64,000 nucleotides of DNA from JAXLQL01 sp046331625 (GTDB lineage Bacteria > Acidobacteriota > Terriglobia > Bryobacterales > Bryobacteraceae). The translations under genes and the position numbers were made by a program. The DNA is taken from positions 17,652-81,651 of the forward strand of contig JAXLQL010000034.1 of the NCBI GenBank assembly GCA_046331625.1, given 5' to 3'. This document shows, piece after piece, positions 26,617 to 35,486 of the stretch. How positions within the stretch are numbered: the stretch's first letter is position 1; each line of letters starts with the position of its first letter. The notes below the pieces were generated by a model that did no database searches, was not told the DNA's origin, and was given only the letters and a program-made list of their open reading frames with translations.

Positions 26617-27327
26617 ATGGCAGTGCCCCAAGTGCGAGCGTTGGTGTTCGACGTCTTTGGGACGGTAGTCGACTGGCGCGGCTCGATCATCGAGCAAGGC
26701 AAGGAGTTCTCGCGCTCGCGGCACGTAGATGTGGACTGGGCCAGATTCGCCGACCGTTGGCGCGCGGGCTACGGTCCCGCGATGGACTTGGTTCGCACTG
26801 GCAAGCTGCCGTGGCAGACCATCGACCAGCTCCATCGCCGCGTGCTTGACCAGTTGCTCGTCGAGTTCGGCATCACTGGCCTCGCCGAGCCCGACAAGAT
26901 ATTCCTCAACCGCGTCTGGCACCGGCTGCGCTCGTGGCCGGACTCGGTGGAAGGGCTCGCGCGACTCAAGAAGAAGTACATCATCGGCCCGCTCTCGAAC
27001 GGGAACGTGTCGTTGTTGACGAACATGGCGAAGTTCGCGGGACTTCCGTGGGACGTGATCCTGTCGGCGGAGTTGGCGCACCACTACAAGCCCGATCCAG
27101 AGTCGTATCTCACTGCGGCGCGTCTGCTCGACCTCGACCCGTCGCAGGTGATGATGGTCGCGGCGCACGTCGGCGACCTGCGCGCGGCGGCGAAGGTGGG
27201 CATGCGCACAGGCTTCGTGACTCGTCCACTCGAGTACGGACCCAGCGGCAAGGCGGACTTGAAGATGGATCCTCCGGCTGATGTACAGGCGGCGGACTTC
27301 ATCGGCCTCGCGCGCCAGATGTCCTGA
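26617..27327 (+). CDS. Haloacid dehalogenase, type II (HAD family)
   Basis: A 236-residue HAD hydrolase of the L-2-haloacid dehalogenase type. The nucleophile is Asp12 in VFDVFGTVVDWRGS. LSNGNVSLL (motif II), HHYKPDPESY (motif III lysine) and AAHVGDLRAAAKVGM (motif IV) are all present. The VDWRGS and SNGN residues favour true dehalogenase-type members over phosphatases. The substrate is unknown. It is linked to the aminotransferase by an eight-base gap. Confidence 0.88.
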   Translation: MAVPQVRALVFDVFGTVVDWRGSIIEQGKEFSRSRHVDVDWARFADRWRAGYGPAMDLVRTGKLPWQTIDQLHRRVLDQLLVEFGITGLAEPDKIFLNRVWHRLRSWPDSVEGLARLKKKYIIGPLSNGNVSLLTNMAKFAGLPWDVILSAELAHHYKPDPESYLTAARLLDLDPSQVMMVAAHVGDLRAAAKVGMRTGFVTRPLEYGPSGKADLKMDPPADVQAADFIGLARQMS

Positions 27328-27401
27328 CTCTCGGACAGACTGAGTTGTCGCGGTGTACTGTCTTTCAGTTTCTTCGCCGCCTGCGAAGATTTCAGCCCCG
27401 T

Positions 27402-27440
27402 GTGGGGCAGGCTTTAGCCTGCGCGGGACTTTAGTCCCGC
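27402..27440. repeat. Twin-hairpin intergenic repeat, copy 1
   Basis: Two adjacent palindromes: GCAGGCTTTAGCCTGC (27407-27422) and GCGGGACTTTAGTCCCGC (27423-27440). Near-identical copies are at 37.5, 57.1 and 62.7 kb. It lies in the gap between the dehalogenase and cytochrome genes. Here both loops carry TTTA rather than the TTCA of copies 2 and 4. Confidence 0.85.
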
Positions 27441-27590
27441 TTCGGATGGGAGCATATAGGCTCGTAGAACGCGCCCCTTGTTCACGCGCCGGTCACGCAA
27501 TGACGATGTGCGACTGCGCCGCCTGCGCGGAAGTTCAGTCCCACTCTTGTCACGCAACGGCGCGACTGCTGTTCGAGCGTCCGGCAGAGC

Positions 27591-27596
27591 TATAAT
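27591..27596 (+). promoter_or_regulatory. -10 element of cytochrome/monooxygenase cluster (leaderless type)
   Basis: A consensus TATAAT lies seven bases before the GTG start at 27604 with no Shine-Dalgarno sequence. This would start the transcript of the five-gene cluster at or near its first codon. No clear -35 box is visible. Confidence 0.55.
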
Positions 27597-27603
27597 CGCC
27601 GCT

Positions 27604-28878
27604 GTGCGCACTCTCCTCATCCTCTGTGCAGCGGCGCTCTCGGCCGCCACCACATTTCATCGCGACATTGCGCCGATCCTACAGAAGCGCTGCCAGGGAT
27701 GCCACCGGCCCGGCGAGATCGGTCCGATGCCGCTCGTAACGTACCAGCAGGTGCGGCCGTGGGCGAAGGCGATCCGCAAGGCCGTGGTGTCGCGTACGAT
27801 GCCGCCGTGGTTCGCAGACCCGAAGGTAGGGCACTTCCGAAACGATAGCTCGCTGAGCGCGGCCGAGGTTGCCACAGTTCGTGATTGGGCCGACCAAGGT
27901 GCGGCGGAAGGCGATCCGAAGCAAGCGCCGCCGGCGATGACGTGGGTGGATGGCTGGACGATCGGACAGCCCGACGTCGTCTTCGAGATGCCGAAGACGT
28001 ACACAGTGCCCACTGGGGGCACGATCGAGTACACCGACATGATCATCCCCACCGGCTTCACAGAAGACAAGTGGGTAGAGCGGATCGAGATCCGGCCGGG
28101 CAACCGCGCCGTGGTACATCACGTCTCGATCTACGTGCGGGAGCCCGGAGTTCAGTGGCTGCGCCGGTATCCGATGGGTGAGTACTTCGTGCAGGACGGA
28201 CGCGGACATTTGGGTCGCGAGACGCGGCCCTGGGAGACGCGTATGAGCGGATACGCTCCGGGCGCGCCGCCGGAACAGTTGCCACGAGGATACGCAAGAT
28301 TGTTTAAAGCAAATTCGGACCTTGTCGTGGAGTTCCACTACACACCGAATGGCAAGTCCGCCGAAGACCGGACCAGGATCGGCATGGTATTCGCCAAGAC
28401 GCCGCCGGGCAGGCGCGTGCTTACCTTGAACGCGCGCAATGTCGACTTCCGCATCCCTCCCGGCGCGGCGAACCACGCAGTGGACGGCGCGATCACTCTC
28501 TACCAGCCCTCCGAGCTCACGCTGCTCTACCCGCACATGCACGTGCGCGGCAAGGCGATGGAGATCCGCGCCGTGTATCCGGCGGGCGAGCGTGAGGTGC
28601 TGCTGAACGTGCCGCGATATGACTTCAACTGGCAGATCCGCTATGAGCCCAGCGAGCGCAAGCTGTTCCCCAAAGGCACGCGGGTGGAGGCGACCGGTGT
28701 GTTCGACAACTCGGCCAACAACCGCTTCAACCCCGATCCGGGCAAGGAGGTTCGATGGGGCGACCAGAGCTGGGAAGAGATGATGGTCGGCTTCTTCGAG
28801 GTGGCCATCGACGCCAAGATGGATCCGCAGCAGTTGCTGATCAAGCCAGGCGAAGTGGCCACCAAGTATCAGAACTGA
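27604..28878 (+). CDS. Cytochrome c fused to PHM-like dicopper monooxygenase core, exported
   Basis: A 424-residue protein from GTG 27604 with a signal peptide (1-15). The heme motif is CQGCH (Cys30, Cys33, His34), followed by PMPLVTYQQVRPWAKAI. The C-terminal two thirds carry the ligand order of peptidylglycine/dopamine type II copper monooxygenases: His172-His173 (VVHHVSIYV), His245 (VEFHYTPNG), His311-x-His313 (PHMHVRGK) and Met393/394 (WEEMMVGFFEV). Spacings of about 72, 66 and 80 residues resemble the eukaryotic enzymes. It may hydroxylate an organic substrate with electrons via the heme. The start at 27478 is rejected since it precedes the promoter. Confidence 0.85.
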   Translation: MRTLLILCAAALSAATTFHRDIAPILQKRCQGCHRPGEIGPMPLVTYQQVRPWAKAIRKAVVSRTMPPWFADPKVGHFRNDSSLSAAEVATVRDWADQGAAEGDPKQAPPAMTWVDGWTIGQPDVVFEMPKTYTVPTGGTIEYTDMIIPTGFTEDKWVERIEIRPGNRAVVHHVSIYVREPGVQWLRRYPMGEYFVQDGRGHLGRETRPWETRMSGYAPGAPPEQLPRGYARLFKANSDLVVEFHYTPNGKSAEDRTRIGMVFAKTPPGRRVLTLNARNVDFRIPPGAANHAVDGAITLYQPSELTLLYPHMHVRGKAMEIRAVYPAGEREVLLNVPRYDFNWQIRYEPSERKLFPKGTRVEATGVFDNSANNRFNPDPGKEVRWGDQSWEEMMVGFFEVAIDAKMDPQQLLIKPGEVATKYQN

Positions 28879-28889
28879 CCGCGGCCCTG

Positions 28890-29948
28890 TTGGTCGCGGC
28901 GGCCTGCTGCTTCGCGCAGCAGGAGTTCACGGGAATGCTCGAAGCCGAACTGGTTCCAGGTGACTCGCGGCAGTTGACCACGTTTCGCCGAGTGGCGGGC
29001 TCGCGCTTCGCGGGAACGATCCGTGGCGCTCGCGCCGAGTACGACGAGCAGGCGCGCTCGCTGCGCGTGGATGGCGCCGAGACCTCGGCATGGTCGGCGT
29101 CGAGCGATGCGGCCATCGCGGGCGTGGTCACGATCACGTTCCGCATGGAGGGTCCGTACACGCGATACCCGGTGCGCGTCTACCTATACCGCAAGGACAA
29201 GGACGACGACAGCCGGCAGGTGGGCGAGTCGCCGTTTGCGTATGTGCGTGGGCATGTGCCGGTGAACGGACGCACGATGCTGGTCGAGTTCCAATACCGG
29301 TGGGACCGCTCGACCTCCTACCTCGACGAGGGCTGGCAAGGCATGGACCTCAATGGCGACGGCGTGATCGACACGCATCCGCGCTCGGTGGAGTGGGTCC
29401 ACGCGAACGACGAGCGGCCGGTCTTCGGAGCAGGCGAAGTCTACCTCTCGGCGAAGTCGATCGATCTCGCCAAGCGCCAGATCGTGCTGCGCGCTAACGG
29501 AGCCAACGAATACCGCCGCATCGATCTGACGCCGGGCAATGTGGTGCCAGACTTCGCATTCACCGACATGGCCGGCCGCACGCGCAAGCTCTCTGAGATC
29601 GATGCCCGCTATGTACTGCTCGACTTCTGGGCAGTATGGTGCGGTCCGTGCATCCGCGACTGGGAACACGTGAAGCCGGTGTGGGAGCGGTATCGATCGA
29701 AGGGGTTCGAAGTGCTGGGGCTGCATCCGGATGCCGACGATGAAGCGGCGGCAAAGCTCGTGGAGGCGAAGAAGCTGCCGTGGATCGTGGCGCGTGGCGC
29801 CACCGTGCGGCACCTCGTGGAGAAGCAGTTCCGGATCGGTGCATATCCGCAGTACGTGCTGCTCGATCGCGAGCGGCGGATCGTCTCGGCATCTGAAGAA
29901 CTGCGCGGCGAGAAGCTCGCGCCAACGCTTGCCCGGTTGATCCGTTGA
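28890..29948 (+). CDS. TlpA-like thioredoxin-domain protein, exported
   Basis: About 352 residues. The C-terminal thioredoxin fold has the redox motif WCGPC (Cys251, Cys254 counted from the TTG at 28890) and the cis-proline region IGAYPQYVLLD. The N-terminal 200 residues form a beta-rich domain of unknown type, with an EF-hand-like MDLNGDGVIDTH calcium loop. The start is uncertain: TTG 28890 or the rare CTG 28875, which overlaps the previous stop, both give a short signal peptide (LLVAAACCFAQQ). An ATG at 28755 would overlap the cytochrome gene by 124 bases. The protein probably manages thiols or cytochrome maturation outside the cytoplasm. Confidence 0.8.
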   Translation: MVAAACCFAQQEFTGMLEAELVPGDSRQLTTFRRVAGSRFAGTIRGARAEYDEQARSLRVDGAETSAWSASSDAAIAGVVTITFRMEGPYTRYPVRVYLYRKDKDDDSRQVGESPFAYVRGHVPVNGRTMLVEFQYRWDRSTSYLDEGWQGMDLNGDGVIDTHPRSVEWVHANDERPVFGAGEVYLSAKSIDLAKRQIVLRANGANEYRRIDLTPGNVVPDFAFTDMAGRTRKLSEIDARYVLLDFWAVWCGPCIRDWEHVKPVWERYRSKGFEVLGLHPDADDEAAAKLVEAKKLPWIVARGATVRHLVEKQFRIGAYPQYVLLDRERRIVSASEELRGEKLAPTLARLIR

Positions 29949-29989
29949 CACTGATGAACTCGTATGAAACGATGATCGTGTCGATCCCC

Positions 29990-31606
29990 ATGACGCGCCC
30001 CGCGACCCTCGCCATTATTGCGTTCGGAGCCTGTCTGGCCGCGGAGCCGAAGAAAGCGAAGCCCGAGCCTCGCGTGTTCACGGCATACCCGATGTCGGGT
30101 CAAGTGGGAGCGGCGCTCGAGACCACGATCCGGGGCGTGTCGTTGAATGGGGCGCACTCGCTGTGGTTCGAGTCGGTGGACCTCGAAGGCCGCGTGATCA
30201 CGGTGGAATCGGAGCCTGTCGAGGCAGGCGCAACTAAGCCTGCGACACCGGTGGATTTGGTTCGAGCGGAGATCCGGTCGCGGCCGGGAACCAAGCCGGG
30301 CAGCTATCCGGTGCGGCTGGTGACGGCGGCGGGAGTAACCAACCCTTTCGACATCGTGCTTGGCCCCGAGCCTGTGCGGATCGAGACGAACGATCTCCGG
30401 ATCGATGCGTTCCCAGCGGCGATCAACGGGCGCATTGCGCAGAAGGGCGAAGTGGATCGCTACCGGTTCCGGGTCGAAGCGGGCGAGGAGATGACGCTCG
30501 AAGTCACGTCCGGCCACGCGGCGTTCGATCCCTCGATCGCGATCCTAGAGCCTTCGGGGAGCTGGTTCGATTCAGCGCGGCTGAACCGGATCGCCTTCAA
30601 CGACGAGCCGCTTTACTTTCCCGGATTGTCCAAGAACGCGATTCTGACATTCCGTTTCAAACATGCTGGGGAGTATTTGGCACAGGTGGAATCGTTCGGA
30701 GGACAGGGCGGTCCCGATTACGTGTATCGGCTTCGAGCCTCACGCGGCGCAGCGCCGGCTCCATCGCTGCGGCCCGATGGCAAAGGCTGGGATGAGCGGA
30801 GCTTCGTGCGTGCGCTCCGGGAGTGGCCGCGGACGTTATCCTCGCGCGGCAACGGCTCAGCGGAAGAGAAGCCGATTGCGGTGGCCGAGGGCACGATCGC
30901 GAAGCCGGCGCAGGTGGACGAGACCACGTTCCGGATCGAGAAACCGGCCGAGCTGGCGCTCGAAGTAGAAACGCCGAAGGCCTCGATGCCGCTCTTCAAT
31001 CCAGTAGTGCGGATCCTCGATTCGCAAGGCCGCGAAGTGGTGACCAACGTCTACACGAAGCGCAACAATTGCGGCTTCTATATGATGAAGATGATCCAGG
31101 CGAAGACCACGTTTTCGATCCGAGCCGAGGGGGAGTATCGCATGGAAGTTCGCGACATCACCACCGACCGGGCCGATGCCGGCTTCGCCTACCGGGTGAT
31201 TCTGAGGCCGCAGATTCCGCATGTGGGCAAGGTGTCGCTTGCCGAGGACCGGTTGAACTTGGCTCGCGGTGCGGCCAAGCCCTTGAATGTGACGATCGAC
31301 CGCGAGGAAGAGTTCGCGGGCTTGCTGGCGGTGACGGTGGAGGATCTGCCGCCGGGCGTTTCTGTCTTGCCGGCATCGGAGCGAGAAGTGGAAGCGCCTC
31401 CGGTGATGAACGGCGGGCGGCTGGAACGGTACATCCCGAAGACGCAGAAGACGGTGCTGCTGGTGAGCGCGGCTGACGGAGCTCCGGCGATGCGGACTCC
31501 GCAGTGGGCGAAGGTGATAGTGCGCCCGATTCGGGACGGGAAGATCGGCGATGTGGTTGTGACGGAGCGGGTGCCGGTGATGGTGATCGAGGGGGAGGGG
31601 CGATGA
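29990..31606 (+). CDS. Secreted protein with PPC-like (pre-peptidase C-terminal) beta domains
   Basis: About 538 residues with a signal peptide (MTRPATLAIIAFGACLAAEP) from ATG 29990. Alternative starts are TTG 29945, which overlaps the previous stop, and ATG 29954. It contains repeated beta-sandwich segments: an IPT-like start (YPMSGQVGAALETTIRG), then two PPC-like blocks (EVDRYRFRVEAGEEMTLEV; PAQVDETTFRIEKPAELALE). There is no catalytic motif. Such proteins accompany DUF1549/DUF1501 genes in Planctomycetota and Acidobacteriota, and this one overlaps the DUF1549 gene by four bases (ATGA). A scaffold or binding role is inferred. Confidence 0.78.
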   Translation: MTRPATLAIIAFGACLAAEPKKAKPEPRVFTAYPMSGQVGAALETTIRGVSLNGAHSLWFESVDLEGRVITVESEPVEAGATKPATPVDLVRAEIRSRPGTKPGSYPVRLVTAAGVTNPFDIVLGPEPVRIETNDLRIDAFPAAINGRIAQKGEVDRYRFRVEAGEEMTLEVTSGHAAFDPSIAILEPSGSWFDSARLNRIAFNDEPLYFPGLSKNAILTFRFKHAGEYLAQVESFGGQGGPDYVYRLRASRGAAPAPSLRPDGKGWDERSFVRALREWPRTLSSRGNGSAEEKPIAVAEGTIAKPAQVDETTFRIEKPAELALEVETPKASMPLFNPVVRILDSQGREVVTNVYTKRNNCGFYMMKMIQAKTTFSIRAEGEYRMEVRDITTDRADAGFAYRVILRPQIPHVGKVSLAEDRLNLARGAAKPLNVTIDREEEFAGLLAVTVEDLPPGVSVLPASEREVEAPPVMNGGRLERYIPKTQKTVLLVSAADGAPAMRTPQWAKVIVRPIRDGKIGDVVVTERVPVMVIEGEGR

Positions 31607-34104
31607 GGCTCGGGCTGGTGCTGGCGGGATGTGCGCTGTCGTGTGCGATGGCCGCGCAGTTGCGCGTGGAGCCGGCGAAGGTGTCGCTGAACGGGAGCGG
31701 GGCCCGGCAGCAGTTCCTGGTGCTCGAGGCCGAAGCGGACGGAACCACACGCGACGTTACCGCCGAGGCCAAGTGGCAGGTATCAAAACCGGTGGGAATG
31801 TTTGAAACATCCGGTCGATTTTCTGTTTCGGCGGATGGCGCGGCGGTCGTGACCGCGACCGTACGAGGCCAGCAAGCGAAAGCGCAGGTAGAGGTTACGG
31901 GATCTGCGCAGGCGCGGCCGTTCCGGTTCTCGCGCGACATCGAAGGCATCCTCACGCGGCGTGGTTGTAACTCGGCCGGATGCCATGGCGGCGTGAAAGG
32001 CCGCGGCGGGTTGAAGCTCTCGGCGAGCGCGCAGTTCCCGAAAGACGACTACGAATGGATCGTGAAAGGGGGCGCCTATCAGGTGCTCACCACCGAAGTG
32101 AAAGGAGAGCGCAAGCCCCGCATCGACGTGGCGAATCCGGCGAAGAGCCTCTTGCTCATGAAGCCGACTGGCGAAGTACCGCACGCCGGAGGCAAGCGCT
32201 TCGACAAGGACTCCGATGACTACCGAACGATCGAAACTTGGGTGCGCAACGGTGCCCCGTACGGTGCCGAAGGCGAAGCCGAACCCGCAGTCACGAGGCT
32301 CGAGATCACGCCACGGTTGGTCACGCTCGCGGCGGGCGCCACGCATCGGCTGCTCGTAACCGCAACGTACTCCGATGGCCACACCGAAGACTTCACGCAC
32401 CAAGTGACGTACGGCTCGAACGACTCCGATACGGCAAAGGTCGACTCGGCGGGCGTGGTGACTGCGGTGAAGCCTGGTGAGACCGCGGTCCTCGTTCGGG
32501 CGGCGGGACAGGCGGTGGCGGCGACCATCGGCGTGGTGAGCGCTCCCGTTGCGCGGTATCCCGAGACGCCGGTGAACAACTTCATCGACCGGCACGTGTT
32601 CGCCAAGCTCAAGCGATTCCAGATCGTGCCGAGCGACGTCGCGGGCGATGGAGAGTTCCTGCGTCGCATCTGCCTCGATCTGACCGGAACGCTCCCACCC
32701 CCTGAGCGTGCGCGGGAATTCGTCGCCAGCCGCGATCCACGCAAGCGCGAGAAATTGATTGAAACATTACTCGAGACTCCCGAGTTCGTCGACTACTGGA
32801 CCTTCCGCTTCTCCGATCTTTTCCGGGTCGCGATCTTCTCGAACGGCATCACGCCGAAGTGGAGCCAGATGTACTGGGAGTGGGTGCATGACAGCATCGC
32901 CCAGAACAAACCTTACGACGAGATGGCGCGCGAGCGCATTCGCGCGCAAGGCTACGATGGTCCGTCGCGGCACTTCCTGCCGTACAACGTGATCGGTCCG
33001 CCGGAGGAGACGATGGCGGAGCAGGTGCGCGTGTTCTTCGGGCGCCGGCTCGATTGCGCGCAGTGCCACAACCATCCTTATGAGAACTGGTCACAAGATC
33101 AGTTTTGGGGCATGGCCGCGTTCTTCGGGCGGATGTTCAAGATGGGCGACACCGGCACCGAGTATGTCATCTTCGATCATCCGCTGGATCAGGAATGGGG
33201 CAATCGCGACGTGAACGGCACCATCCGCACGATGCATCCGAGGACGAAGGCCGTGGTGAAGCCAGCGCTCCTGACGGGCGAGCAGGTGAATGCGGACTCG
33301 CGCGTGAATCCGCGGATCCGGCTGGCGGAGTGGATGACGGCGCATCCGTTCTTTGCCGAAGCGGCGGTGAACCGGGTGTGGAGCAATTTCTTCGGGCGGG
33401 GCATCGTCGATCCGGTGGATGATTTCCGGAGCACGAATCCGCCGTCGCATCCGGAGTTGCTGACAGAGCTCGCTGAGGACTTTCGCAAGAACGGCCACGA
33501 CATGAAGCGGCTGATGCGGATGATCGTGAGCTCGCGCACCTATCAGCTTTCGGCGCGCACGACGGCGAACAATTCCGCCGACGCGATCAACTACTCGCAC
33601 TCCCGCCCGCGCGCGCTCGATGCAGAAGTGCTGCTCGATGCGATTTCGGCCGTGACGGGCGTGCCGGAGATTTTCACAAATGCGGTGTCTGAAGTTTCCA
33701 CGCCGACCGGTGCGGCTCCGCCGGGCACGCGCGCGATCCAGCTTCACGAACCCGACGCGTTCTTCTCCCGGTTCCTGGAATTGTACGGACGGCCTAACCG
33801 GCTGCAGGTGCCGGAGCGCTCCACAAAGCCGAACCTTTCGCAAGCGCTACACACGCTCGCCGGGCCCAGCTACTTGAACAAGCTGAATGCGAAGACCGGC
33901 CGGTTGCGGAACCTTCTCGAGGCGGGCGCGGGGAACGGGCGCATCATCGAAGAGTTCTATATGGCGGCGCTGACGCGGTTGCCTTCGAAGGAAGAAGCCG
34001 CTGAGCTCGAAGCCGAGATCGCGAAGCACGAGTGGCGCGAGGCGGCGTTGGGCGAGTTCGTTTGGGCTCTGATTTGTTCGCGAGAGTTTGCGGAGAACCA
34101 CTGA
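31603..34104 (+). CDS. DUF1549/DUF1553 protein with bacterial Ig-like and cytochrome-like domains
   Basis: An 833-residue exported protein. A signal peptide (1-21) leads to a Big_2-like Ig domain (22-105), then a heme-like segment with Cys122-x4-Cys127-His128 (GCNSAGCHGG). A second Ig-like domain follows (about 225-310), then DUF1549 (about 320-560), which holds a canonical CAQCH heme motif at Cys485-Cys488-His489. DUF1553 ends the chain (about 590-825, including RVWSNFFGRGIVDPVDDFR). Function is unknown, but such proteins are presumed extracytoplasmic multiheme or hydrolytic partners of DUF1501 proteins. It shares one base with the DUF1501 start (TGATG). The upstream in-frame start at 31504 lies inside the PPC gene. 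Confidence 0.88.
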   Translation: MRLGLVLAGCALSCAMAAQLRVEPAKVSLNGSGARQQFLVLEAEADGTTRDVTAEAKWQVSKPVGMFETSGRFSVSADGAAVVTATVRGQQAKAQVEVTGSAQARPFRFSRDIEGILTRRGCNSAGCHGGVKGRGGLKLSASAQFPKDDYEWIVKGGAYQVLTTEVKGERKPRIDVANPAKSLLLMKPTGEVPHAGGKRFDKDSDDYRTIETWVRNGAPYGAEGEAEPAVTRLEITPRLVTLAAGATHRLLVTATYSDGHTEDFTHQVTYGSNDSDTAKVDSAGVVTAVKPGETAVLVRAAGQAVAATIGVVSAPVARYPETPVNNFIDRHVFAKLKRFQIVPSDVAGDGEFLRRICLDLTGTLPPPERAREFVASRDPRKREKLIETLLETPEFVDYWTFRFSDLFRVAIFSNGITPKWSQMYWEWVHDSIAQNKPYDEMARERIRAQGYDGPSRHFLPYNVIGPPEETMAEQVRVFFGRRLDCAQCHNHPYENWSQDQFWGMAAFFGRMFKMGDTGTEYVIFDHPLDQEWGNRDVNGTIRTMHPRTKAVVKPALLTGEQVNADSRVNPRIRLAEWMTAHPFFAEAAVNRVWSNFFGRGIVDPVDDFRSTNPPSHPELLTELAEDFRKNGHDMKRLMRMIVSSRTYQLSARTTANNSADAINYSHSRPRALDAEVLLDAISAVTGVPEIFTNAVSEVSTPTGAAPPGTRAIQLHEPDAFFSRFLELYGRPNRLQVPERSTKPNLSQALHTLAGPSYLNKLNAKTGRLRNLLEAGAGNGRIIEEFYMAALTRLPSKEEAAELEAEIAKHEWREAALGEFVWALICSREFAENH

Positions 34105-35381
34105 TGTCTAACCGGCGAGATTTTCTGCGTGTCGGGTCGCTCGGATTTCTGGGACTGCAGCTTCGTGACGCGCTGGCAGCCGCGACGGGAAAGGGCAAGG
34201 CGCAGTCGTGCATTCTGCTGTGGCTCGAAGGCGGCCCGAGCCAGATCGATACTTGGGATCCGAAGCCGAACTCGAACTTCAAGGCGATCTCGACGAACGT
34301 GGCGGGAATCCAGATTTCGGAACTGCTGCCTCAGACGGCGAAGCGCATGGACAAGATTGCGGTAGTGCGTTCGATGAGCACGCGCGGCAACGATCATCCG
34401 CAGGGCACGCACTACGCGATCACAGGACACGAAGTAAATCCGGCGATGGATTTTCCAAGCATCGGATCGATCGTGACCAAGGAACTCGGTGCGCGCAATG
34501 CCGTGCCCGCGCACGTGCTGGTGCCGCAGTGGGAGCGGAGCCGGCAGTACGAAGAATATTTCCGCTCGGGATTTCTGCCCGCGGACTTCGCGCCACTCTG
34601 CATTCCGGATCCCTCGAAGAAAGACTTCCGAGTGGCGGATCTTGCACTGCCGAAATCGGTCTCTGAGCAAGCAGTAGCGAACCGGCAGTCGTTCCTGAAG
34701 ATCATCGACAAGCAATATCGCGCCATGAGCGAGGCCGCCGAGCACGCGAACATGGACGCCTTCACGTCGCAGGCGATGAAGATGATCCTGACGCCTGCGG
34801 TCCGCGACGCATTCGATCTTTCCAAAGAACCGGACAAGTTGAAAGATCGCTACGGCCGCGACGCGGTGGGCCAGAGCGCGCTGCTCGCGCGGCGGCTGGT
34901 GGAAGCAGGAACGCGCTTTGTGACGGCGGCCGGCTATCACGCCAACTCGTGGGACACGCACAGCAACAACGACACGGGACACAAAGACCGGTTGTGCCCG
35001 CCTCTCGACCGGACGCTCTCCACGCTGCTCGATGATTTGAGCGAGCGCGGGCTGCTCGATACGACGATCGTGCTCGCGATGGGCGAGTTCGGACGCACTC
35101 CCGAAATCAACAACGCACTCGGCCGCGATCACTGGCCGCGATGCTGGTCACTGGCGGTGGCCGGCGGAGGCATTCGCGGCGGGACGGTGGTTGGGTCGAG
35201 CGACGAAGGCGGGTACACGGTGGCGTCGCGGCCGGTGTCGATGGGCGATCTGTTCGCGACGCTGTACAAGGCTCTGGGGATCGACTGGACGAAGGAATAC
35301 ATGTCGCCGGTGGGCCGGCCCATCAAGATTTCGAACACGCTCGAGGATCGGACGGGAGAGCCGTTGCACGAGTTGGCGTGA
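34104..35381 (+). CDS. DUF1501 family protein, Tat-exported (sulfatase-like fold)
   Basis: A 425-residue protein starting MSNRRDFLRVGSLGFLGLQL, a twin-arginine signal. DUF1501 motifs follow: CILLWLEGGPSQIDTWDPKP, the DHPQGTHYAITGH metal-type histidines, NSWDTHSNNDTGH, and MGEFGRTPEIN with GRDHWP near the end. The fold is related to alkaline phosphatase/sulfatase enzymes, but the reaction is not established. It is translationally coupled to the DUF1549/1553 gene, and this pairing is conserved across Planctomycetota and Acidobacteriota. It is the last gene of the cluster. Confidence 0.88.
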   Translation: MSNRRDFLRVGSLGFLGLQLRDALAAATGKGKAQSCILLWLEGGPSQIDTWDPKPNSNFKAISTNVAGIQISELLPQTAKRMDKIAVVRSMSTRGNDHPQGTHYAITGHEVNPAMDFPSIGSIVTKELGARNAVPAHVLVPQWERSRQYEEYFRSGFLPADFAPLCIPDPSKKDFRVADLALPKSVSEQAVANRQSFLKIIDKQYRAMSEAAEHANMDAFTSQAMKMILTPAVRDAFDLSKEPDKLKDRYGRDAVGQSALLARRLVEAGTRFVTAAGYHANSWDTHSNNDTGHKDRLCPPLDRTLSTLLDDLSERGLLDTTIVLAMGEFGRTPEINNALGRDHWPRCWSLAVAGGGIRGGTVVGSSDEGGYTVASRPVSMGDLFATLYKALGIDWTKEYMSPVGRPIKISNTLEDRTGEPLHELA

Positions 35382-35471
35382 ACGCGCCACTCCAAATTGT
35401 CGATTTCAAGAAGAGCGCTCCGCCGTGCGCTCCCCGGTCGCCCGCCAGGTCGATCCCTGACGGCCCCGTGT

Positions 35472-35477
35472 TATGAT
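35472..35477 (+). promoter_or_regulatory. -10 element of Uma2 gene (leaderless type)
   Basis: TATGAT lies nine bases before the ATG at 35487, with no Shine-Dalgarno sequence between them. Confidence 0.35.
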
Positions 35478-35486
35478 CCACTCAGA

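Noticed and set aside
31504..31602. An upstream extension of the DUF1549/1553 gene
   Set aside because: The extension lies inside the PPC-protein gene; the ATG at 31603 gives a signal peptide and a four-base overlap.
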